A stretch of 43,859 nt of DNA from a virus, in the IMG/VR virus record IMGVR_UViG_3300011244_000021, positions 1-43,859 of that record. One strand, written 5' to 3'. The notes beneath the pieces are model-generated. The model worked only from the letters and a program-made list of their open reading frames with translations. It was not told the DNA's origin and made no database searches. The position numbers were made by a program, and so were the translations under genes. Below, piece after piece: positions 22,982-30,355 of the stretch (its first letter is position 1; every line of letters starts with the position of its first letter).

Positions 22982-23743
22982 TCACTCATTGAGCCACGCG
23001 GGCCCCGCACGTTGCGGTGCGACATGGGCCGCCGGTGCCGCCTGACCCTGCTGCCATGCGGGCGTTGCCGCGACAGGCGGCGTGTTTGCCGCTGCGGTGG
23101 CGGTACGCGGGGCGTTCGGCGACAGTCCGCCTGCCGGCGCCGCCGCGCTATGACTTTGCCAGGCAGGCCCCGTGTTGGCTTGGGCGGAAGCCTTGGGCGC
23201 GCGACGCTGACCGGGTCGGGGCGGGACGTCCTCGCCCTTCATCACCTTCGCCCATTCGGGAAGATCCGGTGTGACAGCAATGTCCAGCTGATTTTTGTCG
23301 CCGTAGTTGTCCGACTTCACGCCGACCTTCGCCACAAACACAATGCCGTCGAGAGACTTGAGGCTTGGAAGTGTGCGCTTCGCCTTCGCGTCGGCGCTCT
23401 CGTCTTTGGGATTGAGGCCGAGCGCGCTCTCGATCATGCCGCGGATCGTCCGCTTGGTGATGGACCACCCGAGCGAAACGCCCTTCTCGTCGACCTTGCC
23501 TCCGGAGACGGTGAGCAACTGCCAGAATTTGCGTCGGATGTGCGGGCCCTCAACGACCGTGAATTCGCAGTCGAGCGACAGGACGTCCGATCCAGGTTGG
23601 TTCGAGGCTTTGAGGAACCCCGCATCCATCGGTCCGGGCCCGTCGACGCCGCCTGGGCGAACCAGCATCGAGACCTTCACGAACGAACCGTCGGGGATGA
23701 GATCGGAAGAGCGCTGAGGCTCCGCGTCATTGAGATCAAACAT
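22982..23743 (-). CDS. Single-strand-binding-like phage protein (DUF669-type role) (253 aa)
   Basis: The ordered part (residues 1-165) begins MFDLNDAEPQRSSDLIPDGS, then FVKVSMLVRP, LDCEFTVVEGPHIRRKFWQL and TKRTIRGMIESALGLNPKDE, with VFVAKVGVKSDNYGDKNQLD; this looks like a beta-barrel DNA-binding protein. The last 85 residues are rich in Ala, Pro and Gln and end in PAWLNE, an acidic tip like that of single-strand-binding proteins. Phage proteins of the DUF669 type play this part and are encoded next to Sak4-like annealing ATPases, as here. The Ala/Pro tail is probably disordered. The SSB function is inferred. Confidence 0.6.
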   Translation of the reverse strand: MFDLNDAEPQRSSDLIPDGSFVKVSMLVRPGGVDGPGPMDAGFLKASNQPGSDVLSLDCEFTVVEGPHIRRKFWQLLTVSGGKVDEKGVSLGWSITKRTIRGMIESALGLNPKDESADAKAKRTLPSLKSLDGIVFVAKVGVKSDNYGDKNQLDIAVTPDLPEWAKVMKGEDVPPRPGQRRAPKASAQANTGPAWQSHSAAAPAGGLSPNAPRTATAAANTPPVAATPAWQQGQAAPAAHVAPQRAGPAWLNE

Positions 23744-23773
23744 GCGTTGTCCTCTCGATATGAAAGCGTTGGA

Positions 23774-24616
23774 TTAGGCGGCTCTGCGGCTCGCAATGCC
23801 GCTGGCCTTGTTCAGGGCCGCCATCAGATCCGGCGGTTCGGTCGGATCGAGCATTCCGGAGCGGTCTTTGGCTGGAAGGCTCCACGGATTGCCGGACCGA
23901 CACACAAGCCGTCGCATCGCGCCGCTGCTTGGGTTATGGCGCCAGGTCTCGCCCTCCGGATCGAAGAGCGAGAGCGTCATCACCTGATCGACGATACCGG
24001 GGAGTTCGCGTGCGACCTTTCCGCCTTCCATTTGCGGCTGGAATGACTCCCGGTTCGCCTCATCGACCACGCGTTCGAGAATGCCGACGAAGATGACGGT
24101 TCGCCCGGGTGCGTGCTGAAGATGTTTGAGGAGTGTGATCGTCTCTCGCGCGAGAAGACCATACGCACCGCGCATGTCGGGTTTGCCAGTGCGCTCGGAG
24201 ATCGCTTCGGGCCGCCCCCTCGTCCAGGCTATCGCCTGTCGGGTTAGATCGGTGATCGAGTCAACAAACACATAGCGTTTCGTCGCGATCATCCGCGCAA
24301 GATCGGGGTATGATGTCAGGACATGGTCGTGATGCGCGGCCGAGAAAAACCCTTGCGAGTCCGCCGCCGGATCCACACCCCCGATGAGACACGCAACGTC
24401 CGCCGCGTCCTGGTACGTGCGGACCGGGATTGAGTCGCCGGGCCATCCTTGAAGCGACTTCATGCCGGCCTCGAGGTCGATGACGACCGTTTCGTCCGGC
24501 GGCAGGGTTCGAGCCAAAGACGTCTTGCCAGCGCCGGCAGGGCCGAAGATCGCGACGGTCGTCTTCGAATTCGCGACGGCGAGACGCTCGTCTGCTGTGA
24601 TGATGCGAAGGGCCAT
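23774..24616 (-). CDS. RecA-like AAA ATPase, Sak4-type recombination protein (280 aa)
   Basis: ATG at 24616 lies one base after the stop of the HTH gene; the upstream frame is open but does not look coding. Walker A is IFGPAGAGKTSLARTL at about residues 20-35, then VVIDLEAGMKSLQGW, and the Walker B-like YVFVDSITDLTRQAI near 125. TVIFVGILERVVDE and GKVARELPGIVDQVMTLSLF complete the phage nucleotide-binding (PF13479-like) pattern. Sak4 proteins anneal and exchange strands with the help of a phage SSB, and the SSB-like gene follows directly. Confidence 0.8.
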   Translation of the reverse strand: MALRIITADERLAVANSKTTVAIFGPAGAGKTSLARTLPPDETVVIDLEAGMKSLQGWPGDSIPVRTYQDAADVACLIGGVDPAADSQGFFSAAHHDHVLTSYPDLARMIATKRYVFVDSITDLTRQAIAWTRGRPEAISERTGKPDMRGAYGLLARETITLLKHLQHAPGRTVIFVGILERVVDEANRESFQPQMEGGKVARELPGIVDQVMTLSLFDPEGETWRHNPSSGAMRRLVCRSGNPWSLPAKDRSGMLDPTEPPDLMAALNKASGIASRRAA

Positions 24617-24617
24617 C

Positions 24618-24869
24618 TCAGGCATCCAATCGGGCTGGCGTTGATGATCTGCAGGGCTTCGCGAACGTGCCGTGATGCCGCGCCCGATTGATCTCGGCTG
24701 CGTGGACGTGATGACGTTCGAAAAGCTCAACATCTTCGAGCCGATAGACCACGCGGCCACCCAGCTTGAGGAAGTGCGGCCCCTGGCCGAGCCAGCGCCA
24801 CCGCTCCAATGTGCGCGGCGAGAGGCTCCAACGCCGGGCAAGGTCGACCTGGTTGAGGTGTCGCATCAT
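24618..24869 (-). CDS. MerR/excisionase-like HTH DNA-binding protein (83 aa)
   Basis: ATG at 24869 (or 24866) overlaps the Cro-like gene stop. The protein shows LNQVDLARRWSLSPRTLERW followed by LGQGPHFLKLGGRVVYRLED, the winged-helix pattern of MerR-type and excisionase-like proteins (HTH, then G..P.F.K.G..V.Y...D). The C-terminal HHVHAAEINRARHHGTF is basic. It is the second gene of the early operon and may be a regulator or a recombination directionality factor. Confidence 0.75.
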   Translation of the reverse strand: MMRHLNQVDLARRWSLSPRTLERWRWLGQGPHFLKLGGRVVYRLEDVELFERHHVHAAEINRARHHGTFAKPCRSSTPARLDA

Positions 24870-25087
24870 GCGGACTTCCGCTGACGCGTGCGCTTGGCGT
24901 CCGCGGCCTCGCAACGCTCGATGAAGGCGAGAACCTTGTCGGCCGTCGCCAGCGTCGGAGATCGTCCTCGCCGCAAGTTCAGGACAAACGACGGGTCGCC
25001 AACCGCCTGGCGGCCAAACTCACTGGGGCGAACGCCGCTGGCTGCGATAAATGCTTCAACTTGTTCACGAAATTCGTCGCTGATCAT
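24866..25087 (-). CDS. Cro-like small HTH protein, first gene of the early operon (73 aa)
   Basis: ATG at 25087 is used; an in-frame TTG at 25093 is the only longer start. The protein reads MISDEFREQVEAFIAASGVR, then PSEFGRQAVGDPSFVLNLRR and SPTLATADKVLAFIERCEA. The SEFGRQAVGDPSFVLNLRRG segment is a lambda-Cro/CI-type HTH recognition region. It lies divergent from the CI-like repressor across a 118-base operator region, the arrangement of cro and cI, so it is the likely early switch protein. Confidence 0.7.
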   Translation of the reverse strand: MISDEFREQVEAFIAASGVRPSEFGRQAVGDPSFVLNLRRGRSPTLATADKVLAFIERCEAADAKRTRQRKSA

Positions 25088-25117
25088 TGCCAACTGACCG
25101 TCTGTTACGCTGCCCTG

Positions 25118-25179
25118 TTAGGAATTAGAACATCGCAATTGGCCTATTGCGTCAATGAGAAAGAATTGTTAATTTCCTA
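25118..25179. promoter_or_regulatory. Operator region between the divergent cro-like and cI-like genes
   Basis: An AT-rich patch holds a dyad GCAAT-N6-ATTGC (25135-25150), and an outer pair TTAGGAATTA (25118-25127) and TTAATTTCCTA (25169-25179) in inverse orientation. These are the best candidates for repressor sites. I could not place the two promoters with confidence. Confidence 0.5.
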
Positions 25180-25205
25180 TCGTTGACGATTCAAGGAGTT
25201 AGGCC

Positions 25206-25916
25206 ATGGACCTCGATGTGGTTCGCAACCGCCTGCTGAAATTGATCGAGGACAGCGATACCGATCTCAAACACGCCTCGCTCAAGATCGGGCGCAACGC
25301 GGCGTACCTGCATCAGTTCATCTATCGCGGCACACCGAAGGTTTTGCCGGAAGCAGAACGCCATGCGCTGGCGAAGTTCCTATCGGTCGATGAGAACGAC
25401 CTTCGGCACCGCACCGTGCCTCGGCGCAAACAACGCAGCGCGTCACGTCCGACTCGCTCCAGCGCCCTTACGCCCGATCTCACCGGCGTCAATCATGGCT
25501 TCGTGCGTGTGGCGGAAATCGATGTACGTGCGTCAGCCGGACCGGGCGCGATCAACTCTGGCTTCGAAGAAGCCAAGGCAACATGGCTGTTCCCGGAAGG
25601 TGTTGTTCGGCACGAATTCCGGGCCAGCCCGACCGAACTGCGGATGATCACCGTCGACGGCGATTCGATGGAGCCGTTGCTGTCGACGGGCGACAGGATC
25701 GTGCTCGACATAAGCCAGAAGGTACCGGTGCCGCCCGGGATCTTCGTGATCTGGGACGGGATGGGACTCGTCGCGAAACGCGTCGAGCACATTCCCAATT
25801 CGGAGCCGCCCAAGGTGCTGATCAAGTCGGTCAACCCGAACTATCAGGCTTACGAGCGTTCCGCCGAGGAAGTGAATGTTGTCGGCCGCGTCGTGTGGAT
25901 GGCCCGCCGGCTGTGA
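25206..25916 (+). CDS. CI/LexA-type phage repressor with S24 autoprotease domain (236 aa)
   Basis: AAGGAG lies seven bases before ATG 25206. An N-terminal HTH (ASLKIGRNAAYLHQFIYRG, residues about 24-42) is followed by a basic linker and the LexA-like domain: a cleavage site Ala-Gly at 111-112 (ASAGPGA), the nucleophile Ser154 in GDSMEP and the Lys191 in LVAKRVEH. The C-terminal VNVVGRVVWMARRL is the last strand of the S24 fold. It should keep the prophage silent and be inactivated by RecA-dependent self-cleavage after DNA damage. All catalytic residues are present, so the prophage could still be inducible. Confidence 0.9.
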   Translation: MDLDVVRNRLLKLIEDSDTDLKHASLKIGRNAAYLHQFIYRGTPKVLPEAERHALAKFLSVDENDLRHRTVPRRKQRSASRPTRSSALTPDLTGVNHGFVRVAEIDVRASAGPGAINSGFEEAKATWLFPEGVVRHEFRASPTELRMITVDGDSMEPLLSTGDRIVLDISQKVPVPPGIFVIWDGMGLVAKRVEHIPNSEPPKVLIKSVNPNYQAYERSAEEVNVVGRVVWMARRL

Positions 25917-25952
25917 GACCCAGCATGAACGTTCGAGTGAGTGGAGTGAACG

Positions 25953-26246
25953 ATGACGCGCTATCTGTATTCAGCACCGCAACCGGCGGTCCGCGTGCGG
26001 TGTCTGCGGTGCCGACATGAATCGAGGCTCACCGAGACTGGCCTCAGACAGTTCGGGATCCCGCCCGCCGCGGCGATCGCAAGCTACGTGAAGCGGTTGC
26101 GTTGCAAGAAGTGCGGAAGCCAAAGTGTCGAAGCGTCTCACGTTGAGACGCCACAGCCCGTCCAGATCAGCGAGACCTATCTCGTGCGTCGATCAACAAA
26201 AGATGCTGCCATGCTGCAAGAGCCAGGTGAGAACGGAGTGAAATGA
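25953..26246 (+). CDS. Small zinc-ribbon-like protein, unknown (97 aa)
   Basis: ATG at 25953 follows GGAGTGAACG. Two Cys pairs, CLRC near residue 17 and CKKC near 51, frame about 30 residues (RLTETGLRQFGIPPAAAIAS), which suggests a zinc ribbon. The second half (VEASHVETPQPVQISETYLV) has no visible domain. It lies 36 bases after the repressor and may be co-transcribed with it, so it would be expressed in the lysogen. No function is recognised. Confidence 0.6.
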   Translation: MTRYLYSAPQPAVRVRCLRCRHESRLTETGLRQFGIPPAAAIASYVKRLRCKKCGSQSVEASHVETPQPVQISETYLVRRSTKDAAMLQEPGENGVK

Positions 26247-26321
26247 CAGGATGGTTTGAACAGACGGCGTGCCCAAGGCCTTTCGCTTCGCGGCGGACTC
26301 CGCACATGTTAGCTTGGTGTC

Positions 26322-27071
26322 ATGGCTGACAAATCAGCAATCGAATGGACCGACGCGACGTGGAATCCGGTGACGGGCTGCACGAAAATTAGCACGGGTT
26401 GCGACAACTGCTATGCGGCACGTTTCTCGGAACGCTTCCGTGGAACACCCGGCCACCCCTTCGAGAACGGCTTCGACCTTACGCTCCGACCGGAGAGACT
26501 TCAGCAGCCTCTGCAATGGCGTCGGCCTCGCATGATCTTCGTCAACTCCATGAGCGACCTCTTCCATAAGGACGTGCCCGATGAGTTCATCAGCCGTGTG
26601 TTCGACACGATGGAAGCTGCGCATTGGCACACCTTTCAGGTGCTGACGAAGCGGTCATCGCTAATGCGCGACTTCCTGAAGAAGCGCTACGGCGTGTCTA
26701 CGGGTCCGGTGCACATGTGGTTCGGCGTATCGGTCGAGGACGGCACGAAGCTATCGCGCGTGCGGCATCTTCAACAGGCGCGGGCAGGCGTGCGATTCCT
26801 GTCCATCGAGCCTCTAATCGATGATGTCGGAGAGCTCGACCTTGTCGGTATTGATTGGGTGATCGTCGGCGGCGAGAGCGGGCCGAGGGCGCGACCGATG
26901 GAGAAGGCATGGGTTCGTTCGATCCGCGACCAATGCAAGGCAGCGGGCGTGTCGTTTTTCTTCAAACAATGGGGCGGTATCAGGCCGAAAACGGGCGGCC
27001 GGCGACTCGATGGCCGGGAATGGAGCCAGTTTCCGAAGTCTTCCGCATCCTGTGTGGTGGCGGCTGAGTAG
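26322..27071 (+). CDS. Three-Cys-motif protein, DUF5131 / phage Gp37-Gp68 family (249 aa)
   Basis: The protein starts MADKSAIEWTDATWNPVTGC and has the hallmark cysteines GCTKISTGCDNCYA at about residues 19-32 (C-x6-C-x2-C), resembling a radical-SAM cluster site. Further family blocks are IFVNSMSDLFHKDVPDEFI, FQVLTKRSSLMRDFL, MWFGVSVEDGTKLSRVRHLQ, RFLSIEPLIDDVGELDL and WVIVGGESGPRARPMEKAWV, ending FFFKQWGG. The family is widespread in phages and islands but its reaction is not established to my knowledge. The next gene, nine bases on, is the known companion TcmP. Radical or iron-sulphur chemistry on nucleic acid or protein is an inference from the motif. Confidence 0.88.
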   Translation: MADKSAIEWTDATWNPVTGCTKISTGCDNCYAARFSERFRGTPGHPFENGFDLTLRPERLQQPLQWRRPRMIFVNSMSDLFHKDVPDEFISRVFDTMEAAHWHTFQVLTKRSSLMRDFLKKRYGVSTGPVHMWFGVSVEDGTKLSRVRHLQQARAGVRFLSIEPLIDDVGELDLVGIDWVIVGGESGPRARPMEKAWVRSIRDQCKAAGVSFFFKQWGGIRPKTGGRRLDGREWSQFPKSSASCVVAAE

Positions 27072-27080
27072 GCATCGCCC

Positions 27081-28250
27081 ATGCCCTCGCTAGATGATTA
27101 CGTCGATCGCGAGCAGGCCTACGTCAAACACATTTTTCTCGAGCGTTACCTTGAAGCACTGTTTCACAAGACAGGTAGCATCTTCGATCACATCGTCTAT
27201 GTCGACGGTTTCGCCGGGCCATGGCAAAGCGCCAACGAGCAATTCGGCGACACGTCATTCGGGATTGCGCTGAGCGCGCTGCGAAAGGCCAAGGCTTCGC
27301 TTCAACAGCGTCGCCGCACCGTGCGGATGACCGCCCTGCTGGTTGAGAAGAACGCCGAAGCACATGCGCGACTGGAGACGTTGCAGAGGCGCTATCCCGA
27401 TGTTGAAATCAAGACCTACAACGATGATTTTTGCACCATCGTGCAACGGATCGCCGATGACATTCCGCCCAATGCATTCGCCTTCTTTTTGATTGACCCG
27501 AAAGGCTGGAGCGTTCCACTTGACCAGATTCGCCCGCTGTTGAGCCGCCAAAAATCCGAGGTCGTCTTCAATTTCATGTTCGATTTCATCAACCGCGCGG
27601 CCAGCATGGGCGAGCACGTCACGCGCGGCCTCGACGAACTGATGCCCGGCAGCGACTGGCAGCGGCGCCTGCGCGAGGCGGAAGCAGCGTTCGGTCACTA
27701 CGGTTTGAGCGGCGACGATCGCAAGGAGGTCCTGGTCGGTGCGTTCGGCGACAGCCTGAAGCAGATCGGTGGTTACGCTTATGTGGCGGAGCTGACCGTT
27801 CTGCGACCGTTGAAGGATCGGCCTCTGTATTGTTTGGTTTACGGATCGCGACACGAGAGCGGCATCGAAGTGTTTCGCGATTGTCAGATGAAGGCGTTGC
27901 AGACGCAGGCCGAAATCCGTGCCCAGGGCAAGGTGAAGGCGACAGAGGTTAAGAGCGGCCAAAACGAGTTGTTCGAATCGATGCTCGACATGGCGCCCGA
28001 CCAGACCGAGGCCATGCTGGCGGAGGCAAAACAGAACGCGCGAGTCTTAGTGCTTGAGCTTGTGCCGCGCGTGCCGGGGGACATTACCTATAGGCGGCTG
28101 TGGGCGAGTGTGCTCGCGCAACATTCGGTGCGAAGAACAGACGTGAACAAGATTTGTGCCGCGATGAAGGATAGCGGCGAACTGCTGTTTCCTGACTGGG
28201 AGCCAGGCAAGCGCGTGCCGCAAGATCGCTATCGGGTCCAGCGCCCCTAG
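27081..28250 (+). CDS. tcmP: Three-Cys-motif partner protein TcmP (389 aa)
   Basis: ATG at 27081 lies nine bases after the DUF5131 stop, so the two form an operon. The N-terminal part, YVKHIFLERYLEALFHKTGS then HIVYVDGFAGPWQ, is the TcmP signature; VYVDGFAGPW resembles a nucleotide or SAM-binding loop, and AFFLIDPKGWSVPLDQIRPL looks like a D-P-x-G active-site strand of a methyltransferase-like fold. EVVFNFMFDFINRAAS and YCLVYGSRHESGIEVFRDCQ follow. The C-terminal 100 residues (YRRLWASVLAQHSVRRTDVN) look like a winged helix. The family is defined by its pairing with three-Cys proteins. The biochemical role is unknown; defence or modification is inferred from the island setting. Confidence 0.85.
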   Translation: MPSLDDYVDREQAYVKHIFLERYLEALFHKTGSIFDHIVYVDGFAGPWQSANEQFGDTSFGIALSALRKAKASLQQRRRTVRMTALLVEKNAEAHARLETLQRRYPDVEIKTYNDDFCTIVQRIADDIPPNAFAFFLIDPKGWSVPLDQIRPLLSRQKSEVVFNFMFDFINRAASMGEHVTRGLDELMPGSDWQRRLREAEAAFGHYGLSGDDRKEVLVGAFGDSLKQIGGYAYVAELTVLRPLKDRPLYCLVYGSRHESGIEVFRDCQMKALQTQAEIRAQGKVKATEVKSGQNELFESMLDMAPDQTEAMLAEAKQNARVLVLELVPRVPGDITYRRLWASVLAQHSVRRTDVNKICAAMKDSGELLFPDWEPGKRVPQDRYRVQRP

Positions 28251-28282
28251 GTCGAGTGTCTCGCTGGGCCGTCGTGCGGATC

Positions 28283-28297
28283 GCGGACACTTTTCGC
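28283..28297 (+). promoter_or_regulatory. GCGGACACTTTTCGC element upstream of the recombinase module
   Basis: This 15-mer is also present on the minus strand in the terminator at 15451-15475. Here it is framed by CGCGG and CCGCG, which can pair. It lies about 70-120 bases before the first gene of the module and may be a regulatory or recombination site. Confidence 0.35.
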
Positions 28298-28401
28298 CGC
28301 GCCTCCTTTGTTTTCGCTGGATCACGAAGCCTTCGCTTTTCTGCTGTCGTATCTTGGCAATGTCGCCTATCGGCAATTTCAGAGTATTGCCGAGCATCGA
28401 C

Positions 28402-28605
28402 ATGCACAACGAGATGAAATGCGTCATCGACCGTATGACCGCAGACGAGCGCCTCGACGAGGTCGCCGAGATCCTGGCCGCCGGCCTAATGCGGCTGATG
28501 TCGCGACAGTCCAGTCCTTTATCTGCCGACTCCGGAGAAAGTTCGCTCGACTGTCCTGCGGACCAGAGCGGTCATGCCAACGTCCTCAAGGGAGGCTTGG
28601 ATTGA
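28402..28605 (+). CDS. Small conserved protein of the DUF2924-recombinase module (67 aa)
   Basis: The recognisable part is MTADERLDEVAEILAAGLMR, followed by LMSRQSSPLSADSGESSLD. I recall such proteins directly before DUF2924 genes in many Rhizobiales. The start is uncertain (ATG at 28360, 28402 or 28435, none with a clear ribosome site). Its stop overlaps the TTG start of DUF2924. Function unknown. Confidence 0.6.
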   Translation: MHNEMKCVIDRMTADERLDEVAEILAAGLMRLMSRQSSPLSADSGESSLDCPADQSGHANVLKGGLD

Positions 28606-29045
28606 CCGATACGGTGCTGACGCGGGTCGCGGCGTTGAAGACGCTGCCGATCCCCCAACTGAAACAGCAATGGCGCGATCTCTTCGAGAGCGAGCCGCCG
28701 CCCTATAACCGCCGCTTCCTCGAACACCGGCTCGCCTATCGGATTCAGGAACTGGCCTATGGCGGACTGAAGCCCGCGACCGTCGCGCGGCTACGACAGT
28801 TGGCCGAGGATCTCGACGGCGGTGACCCAGCCAATCGCCGGCGCCACCATCAGGATCGCCCGATGCCGGGCACGCGGCTGATCCGCGAATGGCAGGGCGT
28901 CGAGCACTGCGTCACGGTGCGGGACGACGACTTCGAATATCAGGGCCGACCCTTCAAGTCGCTCTCGGCGATCGCGCGCGCCATCACCGGCACGCAGTGG
29001 AACGGCTGGCTGTTCTTCGGCCTCAAGCACCGGGGCACGCCGTGA
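28602..29045 (+). CDS. DUF2924 protein (147 aa)
   Basis: The start is a TTG at 28602, with AAGGGAGG six bases upstream and a TTGA overlap with the preceding gene; the open frame further upstream is a shadow. The protein shows LKTLPIPQLKQQWRDLFESE, PPPYNRRFLEHRLAYRIQEL and GTRLIREWQGVEHCVTVRDD, then FEYQGRPFKSLSAIARAITG and WNGWLFFGLK, the complete DUF2924 pattern. The second half resembles a DNA-binding domain of the SPD/PWWP-like 'phage-associated' type. It always seems to accompany this serine recombinase, with which it overlaps by GTGA, so it is probably an accessory DNA-binding factor. Confidence 0.85.
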   Translation: MTDTVLTRVAALKTLPIPQLKQQWRDLFESEPPPYNRRFLEHRLAYRIQELAYGGLKPATVARLRQLAEDLDGGDPANRRRHHQDRPMPGTRLIREWQGVEHCVTVRDDDFEYQGRPFKSLSAIARAITGTQWNGWLFFGLKHRGTP

Positions 29046-30355
29046 AGAAGCCGGTCGTCCGAAAACTGCGCTGTGCGGTTTACACCCGCAAGTCCAGCGA
29101 AGAGGGCCTCGAGCAGGAGTTCAATTCGCTCGATGCTCAACGCGAGGCCTGCGAGGCCTACATCGCGAGCCAGAAGCCAGAAGGGTGGGTACTCGTACCC
29201 GATCGCTACGACGACGGCGGCATCTCGGGCGCGACATTGGAGCGTCCAGCGCTGAAGCGGCTGCTTGCTGATATCGAGCAGCATCGCGTCGACGTGGTCG
29301 TCGTCTACAAGATCGACCGTCTCAGCCGCGCCCTGATGGACTTCTCAAAGCTGGTCGAGGTGTTCGATCGCAACAACGTCACCTTCGTCAGCGTCACGCA
29401 GTCGTTCAATACGACCACGTCGATGGGCCGGCTGACGCTCAACATCCTGCTGTCATTCGCGCAGTTCGAGCGGGAGGTGATCGGCGAGCGCATCCGCGAC
29501 AAGTTTGCCGCCTCGCGGAAGAAGGGGATGTGGATGGGCGGCTTCGTGCCGCTTGGCTACGACGTCAAGGACCGCAAGCTGGTTGTGAACGAGGCAGAAG
29601 CCGAGACCGTCCGGCGCATCTTCGAAAAATTCACGAAAACCGGATCGGTGACCAAGCTGGTCCGGGCGCTGCGAGATGAAGGCGTGCGCGGCAAGCGCGG
29701 GCGGTTGATCGACAAAGCCTATGTCTACCAACTCTTCCGAAACCGAACTTACATCGGTCAGGCCGTTCACAAGGGCGTCTCTTATCCAGGTGAGCACAAC
29801 GCGATCGTCAGCAAGGAGCTATGGGACAAGGTCTACGCCGTCCTCAGTCACGGGCCGCGACGACGCGCGGCGGCGACGAGGGCTCAGACACCGGCTCTGC
29901 TGAAGGGCCTCATCTTCGGCCCAACCGGCTGCGCGATGACACCGACCCACACCCGCAAGGGAGGGCGGCTCTATCGCTACTACATCGCCACCGATCTGCT
30001 GAAGCATGATGCGCCAGCATGCACCGTGCGGCGCGTGCCGGCCGCCGAGATTGAAGGCGCGGTGCTCGATCAGGTCCGCGGCCTCCTGCGCTCCCCGGAA
30101 ATGATCGTGCGCGCGTGGCGCGCGGGCAAGCGCCTCGTCGCCGGCCTGGACGAGTCCGAGGTCCGCGCCGCCCTGCAGCGGCTCGATCCCGTCTGGAACG
30201 AGCTGTTCCCGGCCGAGCAGGCGCGCGTCGTGCAGCTGCTCGTCGAGCGCGTCGACCTCAGCCCGGACGGCGTCGAAATACGACTGAGGACCGAAGGACT
30301 GGCGAACCTAACCGCGCAGTTGGATGCGGTCAGGCCGGAGCAGGGGGCTGCCTAA
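29042..30355 (+). CDS. Serine site-specific recombinase (437 aa)
   Basis: GTG at 29042 overlaps the DUF2924 stop. The resolvase domain has CAVYTRKSSEEG with the nucleophile Ser18, SLDAQREACEAYIASQ, YDDGGISGATLERPAL, VVVYKIDRLSRALMDF and FNTTTSMGRLTLNILLSFAQ, then FEREVIGERIRDKFAASRKK. The Recombinase domain follows (GFVPLGYDVKDRKLVVNEAE, FRNRTYIGQAVHKGVSYPGE), and a shortened zinc-ribbon-like part (PTGCAMTPTHTRKGGRLYRY...CTVRR) with only two cysteines. At 437 residues it is on the short side for a large serine integrase. It could be the prophage integrase or the engine of a separate module; the fixed association with DUF2924 favours the second. Confidence 0.9.
   Translation: MKKPVVRKLRCAVYTRKSSEEGLEQEFNSLDAQREACEAYIASQKPEGWVLVPDRYDDGGISGATLERPALKRLLADIEQHRVDVVVVYKIDRLSRALMDFSKLVEVFDRNNVTFVSVTQSFNTTTSMGRLTLNILLSFAQFEREVIGERIRDKFAASRKKGMWMGGFVPLGYDVKDRKLVVNEAEAETVRRIFEKFTKTGSVTKLVRALRDEGVRGKRGRLIDKAYVYQLFRNRTYIGQAVHKGVSYPGEHNAIVSKELWDKVYAVLSHGPRRRAAATRAQTPALLKGLIFGPTGCAMTPTHTRKGGRLYRYYIATDLLKHDAPACTVRRVPAAEIEGAVLDQVRGLLRSPEMIVRAWRAGKRLVAGLDESEVRAALQRLDPVWNELFPAEQARVVQLLVERVDLSPDGVEIRLRTEGLANLTAQLDAVRPEQGAA

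Noticed and set aside
28308-28601. Longer N-terminus for the DUF2924 protein
   Set aside because: The upstream residues are a shadow of the small preceding gene; the TTG at 28602 has a strong ribosome site.
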